A DNA stretch of 64,000 nucleotides from Macrolepiota albuminosa (taxonomy: Eukaryota; Basidiomycota; Agaricomycetes; Agaricales; Agaricaceae), in assembly GCA_027475525.1 (NCBI GenBank), contig JAMWFC010000116.1, positions 3,086,148 to 3,150,147 on the forward strand, read 5' to 3'. Position 1 is the stretch's first letter; every line of letters starts with the position of its first letter. Positions 11,309-21,951 of this stretch are shown piece by piece. Made by a program: the position numbers and the translations under genes. The notes under the pieces were generated by a model. The model saw nothing but the letters and a program-made list of their open reading frames with translations, searched no databases and was not told where the DNA came from.

Positions 11309-14300
11309 TTTATTGCTCCTCGTCTTTATCCGGAGTGGTCTCGTCATTGTCCACCAACTCAGTCTCTTTAAGTTCTCGAAGTTTGGCTGTGTCAATCTCC
11401 AGCGCTGACAAAGATAAAAAAATGTGTTTGTGCGCTAAGTAGGGAATGAGTTGGAATGCTGCTACTGGTCAATGCAAGACTGAGCCATCCAACTCGCAGA
11501 GTACGTAGGCGCCTCCCCTATTGTGAGAAACTACTATGAGGGGTCCTAAATATCGAGGTCGCATCTTTTTGTTATGGGTAACTTTGATTTTTGAGTTGTG
11601 CATTAATACTAAGGCGCCAGCTATAAAGTTGTAGTCCCAGATAGTAGCGCTACGCTTGCTCTTAAATCGCAATTCAGCCTGTCGTCTAGCTTGAAATACC
11701 ACCTCATATAAGCACTTGAGATTCTCCATGCGTCATTGTAAGTCAATAGCATGCCTAGCAATCAAATTGGTAGAAGACAGTATCAAGTTGGGCAGGGGTT
11801 ATAAGTACGTCGCCTCTACAACGTCCACTGGAAGCAGAGGATGGGTGCCAGTCACAGCGTAGTAAGGAGAACAGCCTATCCTTTTCCGTATAGTAACCCA
11901 CTCAGACCAAAAGACTGAACAAGTTGCTTCGCTCCAGCGACTCTTGTCACCATCTACCGCCTTGAATAGTGCCTGTCGAACATTGAAATGCGGCCTTTCA
12001 ACAATACTATTAGTGCATTTGTTGTACCCAGAGACTCGAATGTGCTGTATATTATATTTCTTCATGAGATAGGTAAGCGCCTTTACTATAGGTGCCCCAT
12101 TGTCTGTAACAATCTTGTGAAGGGCTCCCCATCTGCAAATAACATCTTCAAAAAGCCACTTAGCTATAGCGTCTGTATTTTCTCCCTGGAGCATATGGAC
12201 TTCTGGCCAATATACCAAGGAACGAACACCTTCTCTGAATGATGTACTTGTAGCGAGCGCCCTGACTTGGGCATGTGCATGGTGTCGATATATATTTTTC
12301 CAAACAATGGTGCTGGAGTCGCTACTGTTGGAGGAATGAGAACTTGGTGCGTCTGCTGGATTTGGCAAAGATGACAAGTGCAAATATACCATGCAATATC
12401 GACACTAACTTGAGGCCACCAAAAACGTTCCAATAGATTCACCTGCATTGCGTAGAGTCCTCGATGTCCCAAGTTGTCATGCATAGTGTGCAGAATTCTG
12501 ATTTGGCTGTCCAGTTTGATTACCAATTTGTGAGCGCCAGCCCTATTTCATTGCCAAAGCCGATTCTCAACTATAAAGAAAGTCATCATGTATTGAATGA
12601 AGGTGGTGTATTCCATATCCGTAAGATCTGATGGTTGGCGCAAATCCTGTAGCCACTCCCTAACCTGATCAACTCGTTGGTCTTCTGACTTAGCTTTGGT
12701 GCTACAAGGTACTGCCAAATATGGTAGGTTGTGACTATTTTCTCATAAGGGTCTGGGTTCCTCAACTATTTTTAGATCATTAGATGGCTTAGTGATGTTA
12801 TAGATACTGGCCGTGTAAAAGACAATGGAGCCTGATACAGTTTAAGTTGATACAGAATAATAGGGTGTAGCCAAGTCAAGATTGGGTGATCTTCACAAAG
12901 CACTTGAATAGGCAATTGAATGATATGTACAAAACCATGCAGTCGGTCGATCCAGTCGTTGAATACGTTGTTGTCGCTATCATCTGGCGCTTTATCTTCT
13001 GGCTGTCTGGGCCGTCTAGATAATCCATCCAGCCTGTGAAACGTGCTTTTTATGTATACTAACTCAAAATGAAACACTACCCAGCAATTCATACTGGCAG
13101 AAGGTTGAATATCGGGATTCTGGAGCATTCCTTTGATGTAACGTGCGTCAACTTTGACAATCAGGTTTTGAACCCCAATAAGGTACATGCGTAGTGCCTG
13201 AAACAATTGAAACAAGCCATATAACTCCAGCTTGGGCTGACTATAGTGCGATTCTCTGTCGTTAAGAATAATCGATTCAAAGCAATTGTAGCGTCTGATT
13301 TTTCAATTTGCACCATCACATTAACATAAAAAGAAGCTGACCGCAATGTAGGAGGTGTCAACAGCAAGTATAATAGGATCGGAAGTAGTATAGTCAATGG
13401 GTACCAATGGCTTTGCTTCCTGCAGCGCCTTCACTAAATCCTTTTGGGTGTTAATTTGGTCAGGTCCAAATTTGAAGAGGATCCCAGAACAAGTTAAGCA
13501 ATTAAGCGCGTGCACCTGATGTGAAAAATGGTGTATGAACATGCACAGCACACCTACCATGCCTAGAAACGTGCAAACTTCCAAGAGGTTATGGCAGACT
13601 CCCCACTTCTCCAGAAGCGCTAATCGACTCTCCTCGGAGATCCTGCCCTCTGGCATGCAAACGTGCCCTAAAATTTTAAATTGTGGTGTGCAAAGAACCA
13701 GCTTGTGTCCTGAGAACGTTTCACAACAATACTTCATGTGCTGGAGCACTTAGTTAACCAATTGGAAGAAGTCCCATAGCGCCATGCAGATATTGGAATT
13801 TTCTGGGTGCACTTCAGGCTTGCCATTTACAAGGCGCCAATCTTTTGGGCCCTTAATGCTTATGTCGTTGATAAAACTAAGCACATGGTGAGGTATTTCA
13901 GGTTGTAGAATAAACGTAATGTCGTTGTGGAATATAGGTACCGAATTCATCCATTCCATGAGAAGTGTAACCAGTTATAACGCCCCGAATGGCATTTGGA
14001 ATGTTGTCAAGTCACAAGAGGAAGGGTAAATTAAGCGCTTGTCGTAGCCCACATACAAATCCAGGGTAGCGCCACATATCCGTTCTGTGAAAGATTCAGC
14101 GACATGATTGGGGAAGGGCGGTATCTCTGAATGACGAATCATGACTTTGTTTAGTGGTTCCAAACTGTGAACTATACGTAGCTTCCTATTTTTCTTTAGT
14201 ACACAAAACCATTGTGATCTATAGGCCAAATTAGAAGGCTCATAAACTCCCACCACTATCTTGAAGCGAATGATTTGGCAAACTTCGGCTTCAATGCCCA

Positions 14301-15082
14301 ATGGTATAGGTCGGTTATGCTCAGTTCAAGGTACATGAGGTATCGTCGGTATAACCACTGATGGAAAGAAGTCAGTTCTGAGTTTACCACATTCTGAATC
14401 CTCCCAAGCAAATGCTTTGTTTTGTTTTGCATAATGTCAACTAATATGTCTAGTTCTGCCATCAATAAAAAGCCTGTATCATGGACGCTAAGGAATAGCG
14501 CCCATTGTTCTTCCATAAATTGTCCTGTAGACTCAAAGAGTGGTGGATTTGGATTAAGTTCGGAAAGGGTCGCTAACAGGTCGCCAATGATCTTTCTCTC
14601 AATGCAAAATTCCTCAGGTACGACGCTCGCTACCGGTTTTGTTTTAAGTGCTACTGGCTTGTACTTCTTTTTAACCTGAACTCCTTTGCGCTTAGAGGTA
14701 CTGTTGTTAGCAAATGTATTATAAATGGAACTTTGGTTTTTAGCGAAACCGGATATCAAAGGTTTTTTAGAATCAGAAGTAGAAACAAAATAAGTGTCTG
14801 TCAAAAGATTTTCAGTAATATCAGATGCAGTGAGGTATAAGTAGGATAAAGCTTTGCTAGTAAGCGACGTAGAAGTGTTCAAAATTTCATGGGCTAAAGG
14901 GGTATGTGATATAAGGGTTACTTGCCCAGTCCGATGATTATAGTCCAAGATAAGCGCTTCATCTCCATGATTCTCATCACTCATCTCCTCAATGACGCTG
15001 GAAAACACTCACAAGGCTTGTCACTAACATAAGGTTGCTTTCTCAGTCCTGGCTTCTGGAACCTCCCTCAGGGAAATGTCGG
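11309..15082 (-). pseudogene. Element D pol (RT-RNase H-integrase), decayed
   Basis: Minus-strand remains of the second retrotransposon ORF, from the gag/pol overlap (near 15005) to the aligned stop TTA at 11309-11311. Recognisable: the conserved segment ending VQVKKKYKPVALKTKP, the RT region with FIND in place of FIDD, RNase H, the integrase zinc-binding region with CHLC, the DNGAP box, and the GPL.VVS.NRGGAYVLCELDG tail. Numerous stops and frameshifts, mostly at former CpG sites, make it non-functional. The upstream end is cut by the LTR insertion at 15083. Confidence 0.88.
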
Positions 15083-15903
15083 TGATGACGCCCAGAGTTT
15101 GGTCAGTAACAAATATATTAATAGTGTTACCATACCAAAAGCTTGCGTTGGGCGCGCTAAAGTGATGAGAGGAGTTCCGGGCAGGTCTCAGAGAACGCGC
15201 CTATGAAAATAAAAGTAAAGTCGGAAGAGGGTTGGCAAGTGTCAAAGCGCTAAGACAAAGCGCCTATGAAAGAAGTGGTAAGTGAACACGGCAATGGGAG
15301 CGGCAAGAACACGGTAAGCTTAGCAAGGTCTAAGCGTTGTTAATGCCTGCCGTAGCTGCAAGCGTGAGGGTGTCGAGTGTTAGCGAGAGTCTGCAGCTGC
15401 TGATGACTTCAATGTTGCCAACCGTAAATGGGACTTGGACCGTAAGGGAGACTGGAGTAAAGGGAGCAGGAAACTCTGTTCTTGGTTCGATGGCTATGTA
15501 CAAGTCGCTAAGTACTTTTTATACTACAAGGAGTTCACCGTCGCCAGTGACTAACCATTGCCAAAGTGCGGTAAACTAGAAAATTTTATAGGGGTAGCTC
15601 CAACGGTTTCAGATCCCTACCATCCATTCAAGATCCTTAGTGATGCCAGGCAGCAGATCGCGATGCTAAACCCTCAATCCATCACTCTTCTGTCTGTCCA
15701 AATGCTTAGCAATGTCAGGTGCCAAATCGAGGCGCTAAGCGATGTCAGACGCCAAGGTCAAATGCCAAGCTGTCCATCAGTTTTTGATAGATCATCAGGC
15801 TTTTCCCTAAGCGCTGTCATCAGTGACTGATGCCATTTGTCAGTTGTCATTCTTGCTGCCGTCAGCGCTATCATTGATCAGATCTGCTTCTTGCCGTGCA
15901 TGG
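15083..15903 (-). mobile_element. LTR family 2, partial, inserted in element D
   Basis: Starts TGATGACGCCC and is the reverse complement of family-2 LTR sequence up to the segment before CACGG; the first ~125 bp of the LTR (in LTR orientation) are absent. The left flank is TCGG (15079-15082). The matching right flank TTGG lies at 17056-17059, after a second LTR, so the two LTRs sit in one original target site. Confidence 0.75.
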
Positions 15904-17055
15904 TGATGACGCCCAAATTGTGCTAAGGTGCACTATTACTAGTACAGCTACTTAGTCAATATAGCTTTGGGTGTGCTAAGTATGGGAGAGAGTCCCAGAC
16001 AGGTCCCAGAAAACGCACAGTAGGCAAGAGGTTGGTGGTAAGGAAAAGGGGAGATTGGTGCTTATGTAAGGCCCAAAAATGCGGCAAGAGTATGCTAAAA
16101 ATCACCAATAAAAGGTGCTAAGAGGCGCAGAAAAGAGTTGCCAAGGAAAGGTGCTAAGGAGCACAGGAGAGAGTCTCCAAGGAAAGGCGCTAAGAAGCAC
16201 AGGAGAGAGTCGCCAAGGAAAGGCGCTAAGAGACACTGTAAAGGGGTCACTAAGAGGCGCTAAGTGTTAGCACCTAAAAGAGATGATAAAATGACGAGAT
16301 TGCTTAGCAGATCTAAGCACAAATGCCTTGCCGTAGTTGCAAGGCACTAAGAGATTGCAGACAGAAAGAGTGAGAGAGAACTAAAGCAGAGTCCCCTTGC
16401 CGACACGGTCAACAAAAGGTAGTCTGTTGCGTAGGGTGACCGAAATGTTGGGATACAATCCCTACTGCCAAATTGATGATGTACTACTAACAAAAAGTAA
16501 GTATTTATATGTAAGTAAATGCCCTGAATTAAACTATATGGTGAAAAAGTCCACAATCATGCTGTCAGTCTGAGTCGGCAAGAAGCTAAGCGATGTCAGG
16601 TGCTAAGGTGAAACTCCAAGCTGTCTGTCATAAAATACTTCATCATTCCTGCTGCCACCGGCTAAGAGCATCATGGGTGCCAAGTGTCTGTGTCTGTGTA
16701 TGGCCCTGAAGGGTGAGTGGCAAGGTGCGGCAAGGTGTCAAGAGGAGTGCTAAGAATAGATGGTGCTATAAAGAGTGGTCCGGGAGTAATTAGAGGCTCC
16801 AGCTGCGAGTTATTAACATAAAAATATGCAAAAATTAGCTCCTGGAGTGCTAAAATGTGCCGCTCCTGGTGGTCCTAGTGTGCCAATGTGAGGTGCTTGT
16901 GTTGGCGCTATCCGTGGTCATCTATAATGGGAGCTCATCAGCAGCTGTCAAATATTGCCAAAATTGGTTAGTTAGCGTGCGCTAAGGTATCCTGAGCCTG
17001 TGCCGTGTTGCCGTAGCCTGCCATTGATGCACTGATCCTGTATGGGGTCCTATCA
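15904..17055 (-). mobile_element. LTR family 3, related but diverged, minus orientation
   Basis: Starts TGATGACGCCC and ends GGGGTCCTATCA, the same termini as family 2, but the interior differs. It contains a striking run near 16075-16275 where GGCGCTAAG, GGTGCTAAG and GTCGCCAAGG-like units recur every 20-40 bp. Its left flank is ATGG, where family-2 LTRs have ACGG, consistent with insertion into the family-2 LTR. It has no coding capacity I can support. Confidence 0.65.
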
Positions 17056-18245
17056 TTGGTACCATTCTCCTGACCCCAGAGTTAGGGTTGCTAATAGTTA
17101 GCATCATTTTGTCTTCGGACGTTGTCTTGACTACTGATCGAGCTAACATGTCGAAGGGCCTTCCCAATAGTAAGTCGTATGCAGGTGATCTTAGTATGTA
17201 AATTTGCAGATAGAATGTAAGGTCACCAACAGCACATGGCATGTTCCAGGCCATTCCCAAGAATCGATCAATTGTGCCGTTAGCGCTCTGCATGTTAAAA
17301 ATGATCGTCAGGTCATAAATGATGCCCAGTTTGTTAGCAACATTGGCAGCCATTGAAATAATTTGTGATCTGCTGTCCACAATAGACTCTATATCACTTT
17401 TTCCATCAACTGTCAACATAATTAAGCAAATTGCGTGAGAGTCTTGGGCTACAGTAAGGATGGCAGGATTGTCGCTAGATCTTAGCGATTTGAGGTAAGT
17501 TTCGACCAGGTTAATGGACATAGCTTCTTGGGGTGGTGTGGCCTCTTCCTTGATTTCCAGTGCTGCCGTCTCTGTTATATATGTGAATCCAGGTAGCGCG
17601 TCATCACATTCATCCACCACCATTACATTGTTAGCTACATTTCATCAAGAAGTAATCGCAGTACGCATCTGGTTCCTGATGTCTGGTGCCATGCTGCATA
17701 ACTCTCCTACTAATAGCGTAACCTGACTTTGCATGATGCAATCAAAAACTACCTTAGACTTTTCCAGATCGTATATAGGCGCTGTGGGTCGATATCCCCC
17801 CATAGGCTTATCTGGCGCTCCGAAGTTGTGATTAAGGGGTGGGGCATAGTTGCCCCCAAGGCCAGTGTAAGGATGCAGCGGCGGCTTTGTAACAGCCGGC
17901 GCTTTGGTTGCTTTAAGTACATTGTCGTTAGCGCTAGAAGTTGAGGCTTTTGCTGGAGCGGAGCTTATTGTCACACCTGATGGCCTATAATCTTTTAAAG
18001 GCTGCTTGCCCTTTTTGATCTCTACCCCATCGAAGACCTGATTCTTTAGCAACTTCAGCTCCTTCTCTAGCATCTCAATTCTCTCCTCGTGGAACAGCGT
18101 AGATCGGTTGCTGATAGTATTTAGCTGGAGTACTTTGTGAATTAGTGCTTGTTGAGGAGTCGCTTCTGCTTCTGTTGTCGCCGTGCTATTCAAGTTGCCT
18201 GTCACTAAGTTCCCAGGGTTTCAATGGTGCCACTCATCAATGCGT
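17056..18245 (-). pseudogene. Element D gag (3' half) and protease, decayed
   Basis: Minus-strand continuation of element D beyond the composite LTR. It contains the gag C-terminal segment (ERIEMLEKELKLLKNQVFDGVE) and the protease, where the active-site triad reads DSR instead of the DSG seen in A and B. Its upstream end is cut at GCGT (18242-18245), the insertion site of element B; gag continues at 44837. Confidence 0.85.
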
Positions 18246-19258
18246 TGATAGGACCCTATACAGGTTAGGTGCATCAACGGCAGGCTTGGCACCGGTTCTG
18301 GAAACCTTGCTGCACTCGTTCCAAACTTGGCGCACGCGTTTTACCTATTTTAAGCCATTCCCGATGGCCGGACACGGCAAGAAGCAGATCCGATCAATGA
18401 TAGCGCCGACGGCAGCAGGAATGACAACTGACAGATGGCATCAGTCACTGATGACAGCGCTTAGCGAGAAGATTGATGATCTGTCAAACACCGACAGACA
18501 GCTTGGCGTTTGACCTTGGCGGCTGACATCGCTTAGCGCCACCGATTTGGTGTCTGACACTGCTTAGGTATGTTGATAGACAAAAGAAGGATGGATTGAT
18601 GGTTTAGCGTCGCGATCTGCCGCCTGGCGCTGCTAAGGGTCTTGAATGGACGGCAGGGATCGGAAACAGTTGGAGCTACCCCTTGTAAAATTTTCTAGTT
18701 TACCGCTCTTTGGCCACTGGCGACGGCGAACTCTTTGTAGTATAAAAGTACTTACCGACTTGTACAATAACAAGCAGAATAGACCAGAGTTTCCTACTCC
18801 TCTCTTGTCAGTATCCCTTACGCTCAAGATCTCATTTATGGTCGGCAACGTCGAACTCATCGGCAGTTGCAGACTCTCGCCAACCTTCGACCTCTTCGCG
18901 CCTTGCAGCTACGGCAGGCATCTACGACGCTTAGACCTCGCTAAGCTTACCGTGTTCTTGCCGCTATCCTTACCGTGTTCACTTACCGCATCTTTCATAT
19001 ACGACGCTTAGACCTCGCTAAGCTTACCGTATTCTTGCCGCTATCCTTACCGTGTTCACTTACCGCATCTTTCATAAGCGCTTTACCTTAGCGCTTTACA
19101 CTTGCCGACACCCGTTACCGACTTTTTCCTTTTTTCACAGACGCGTTCTCTGGGACCTGCCCGGGACTCCCCCAACACTTTTAGCGCGCCCAATGCAACC
19201 AATTGGTACGGTAACACCATACCTATATTTGTTTCTGACCAAACTTTGGGCGTCATCA
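18246..19258 (+). mobile_element. Element B 5' LTR (family 2)
   Basis: Begins TGATAGGACCC and ends GGGCGTCATCA (short inverted ends TGAT/ATCA). It contains a TATA-like GTATAAAAG near 18730. A 77-bp tandem duplication at 18923-19076 is absent from the 3' LTR. Confidence 0.9.
18923..19076. repeat. 77-bp tandem duplication in the B 5' LTR
   Basis: Copies 18923-18999 and 19000-19076 start TACGACGCTTAG and differ at one site (CCGTGTTC versus CCGTATTC, a CpG transition). The matching part of the 3' LTR (44579-44655) is single-copy. Confidence 0.92.
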
Positions 19259-19261
19259 AAT

Positions 19262-19277
19262 TGGAGCCCACCGCGAG
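19262..19277 (+). other. Element B primer-binding site
   Basis: TGGAGCCCACCGCGAG starts three bases after the LTR end, the standard place for a tRNA-primer binding site, and begins with TGG, complementary to a tRNA CCA end. The same 16 bases lie at 42983-42998 in element C (minus strand). I did not assign the tRNA. Confidence 0.75.
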
Positions 19278-19287
19278 GGATCTCTAG

Positions 19288-21951
19288 GGCAGAATTCCGC
19301 CAGAAACCCGTCTCCAGCGTAGGCGCCGTCTGCTAGAGCAGTCGGCAGAAGGCATTGCTCCTTCCCACCCATCAACTCCACAACCACCTGGTGCCTTACC
19401 GGGTCTCTCTCTTGCCCAGGAACTACAGAACGCCACTGTAGACGAATTTCCTGATCTCTTCCCGCATTCTCTCGACTTTAGCGCCGACGACCCCTTAGCG
19501 TCGCCATTTACCGTACCGCAACCAGTCACTCCCATTACTCCGCTAACGCCTCTTTCTCAACTCATTTCCCTTACCTCGTCGCCAATTTCTAGAACTCCTT
19601 CCCCGCTACCGCTAACTGAACTCGTTACCACCGTCGCCATGGAACAACAAGTCCAGCGCATGCCACCACGCAACCACTTCTCGGCACCGAAATGGGACAA
19701 GTCTAAGCCACGGGAGCTCTCCCAATATTTCAAGGAATTAGAGTATCTATTCAGGAATTGTAACATTACCGACCACACACAGATGAAGGAGTACGCGGCA
19801 AGATACGTATCATATGACACGGCAGAGACATGGACAGGTTTAACCGAGTTTGCCGCCTTTGTCCCTGCCGCCCCACCCGTTCCAGCCCACGGCGCTTCGT
19901 ATAAGGACTGGAAGACGGCAGTGATCCAGTTGTACCCTGGCGCAGAAGAGGCTACCTGATACACGGTAAACGAGCTCCAGAAACTAGTTCAGGAATCTTT
20001 CGACAGTGGCACATCGTCGCTTGGCGCATTCTCCACGTATTACCGCGAGTTCCAGAAGATCGCTAGGTGGTTAGTACAAAACGGCAAGCTCTATATCAAC
20101 GAGGAACGTCGCCTATTTCAGCAAGGCATCCCGACGTCACTGTGGACTCGTATTGCTCGTCGCCTAGAGATAGTTCATCAGGCCCATCACCCTGACGAGC
20201 CCTATAACGTTGCCGACGTCTTTGAAGCCGGTAAATGGGTTCTCAAGGGAACGGACACTGGCGTTGGACTGCAGCGCGCTAGGACGAGCCCACCACCTGA
20301 GCGAACCAACGGTATTATTCCCATCCTGCCTCCCACTACCGACTTCGTTAAGAAAGAGGAGCTCAATGCTGCCATTACCGCTGCTGTCGCGTCCGCCATG
20401 ACTCGCATTGAAACTATGATTACCACCAACCTGACTGCTAACCGACCCGCTAACGCACCCGCACCTGGCCCTTGCCACTTCTGTGGGGAAATTGGCCATA
20501 CTATGACTAGAGGACGCTGCGCTACTCTCGAGAATTATATTCGGCAAGGGAGAATTAGAAGGGCTATCGACGGCAAGATAGTTCTTACCAGTGGCGCCAC
20601 CATCCCCAACTACCCGGACAAGAAGTCCTTCCAGGAGCGAGTTGATGAATGGCATAGGCGCAATCCAGGACAAATCGTTACCGGCACGCTATCTGGCAAC
20701 GCCAACCCCGACCCCGAACAGGCGACCCAACAGCAAATGATCCACGAGGTCTTACACTTCGACAGCGTTGGCGACCGCCCTACTTTCTCGCGGGAAGAGC
20801 GTATCGCCAAGCTACAGCAGGAGTTGGATTCGCTTAAGAATCAGGTCTTTGATGGGGTTGAAGTTAAGCAGCCCAAACAACCTCTCAAAGGATATAAGCC
20901 AATGCCTCCTGCTAGCAAGTTACTGACACCTGCTCCTCCCGCACCGCCTGCCACTACCCCTGCTACTGCTCCAGAACCATCGTCGTCCGCTACCACTCCC
21001 GAACCGCCTTTGCCGCCTCTCCATCCCTACTCAGGGATTCCCGACCGTTATCACGCACCCGCACAACGAAATTTTGCCGCTCCCGAGAAACGTCCTGAGG
21101 GTGGCTACCGACCTACCACGCCAATTTTCGACATCGAAAAATCAAATCACGTCTTCAACCGCATTATGAAAACCGCCGTCACCTTATCTGTAGAAGAACT
21201 TTGTAGTATTGCTTCCGACGTTCGCAATCAGGTCAAGACCGCTGTTACTCCTCGACGCCCCTTGGCGACAACCGTTGCCGAGGTCGAGGACCTCGACAAC
21301 GCGCTTCCCGGGTTTTCCGTTACCGTCGACTCGCTGGATACTGAAGACTCTCCTGCCGACCCCATCGCTAACGCCACCTCTGTGGATCCTGTGGAGACCT
21401 ATCTTAGGTCAGTAGACTATGGAGAAGACCCGGCCATTCTTACCGTCGCTCAAGAATCACACGCTATTCGCTCCGTCGTGCTAACCGTCGACAACAAACA
21501 AGAGGTAGAGGCAATTGTGGATAGCGGGTCTCAAATCATTTCTATGGCAGCAGAAGTCGCTAACGATTTGGGTCTCATTTATGACCCTACCGTTATACTA
21601 AACATGCAGAGCGCTAACGGTATGGTAGACAGATCCCTAGGCCTCGCCAAGAACGTGCCTTGCACCCTTGGCGACATTACGTTTTATCTTCAGATCCACA
21701 TATTACGCTCCCCAGCATACGACTTACTACTCGGCAGACCCTTCGACGTCTTGGCGCGATCAGTCGTCAAGACAGTTACCGACGAGGAAACGACCCTCAC
21801 AATTAGCGACCCCAATTCCGGAATCCGACGAACGGTGCCAACGTTCCCTAGGGGACAACGAAAAGGCGCCCGCGCTAAGCCACCGGAGTTTACCGACCAA
21901 CACGCCAACGAACGACCCCACAGGTGTTTTCACAGACCATCGAGGAGGTGA
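19288..21951 (+). pseudogene. Element B gag-protease ORF, one nonsense mutation
   Basis: One frame stays open from about 19288 to the stop at 21951 except for TGA at 19957-19959, where C and D have an arginine codon. The first ATG is at 19639 (MEQQVQRMPPRNHF), but homologous coding-like sequence extends upstream in B, C and D, so the true start is unclear. Order: proline-rich N-terminus, capsid-like region, a zinc knuckle CHFCGEIGHTMTRGRC (C-x2-C-x4-H-x6-C, longer last spacing than the usual CCHC), a helical segment, proline-rich linker, then retropepsin with DSG at about 21520-21528 and LLLGRPFD. Protease is therefore fused to gag. The end overlaps the pol ORF by about 28 bases in the -1 frame. 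Confidence 0.85.

Noticed and set aside
18145..18513. 122-codon plus-strand ORF at the left end of element B
   Set aside because: It crosses the junction between D gag and the B LTR, so it cannot be an ancestral gene.
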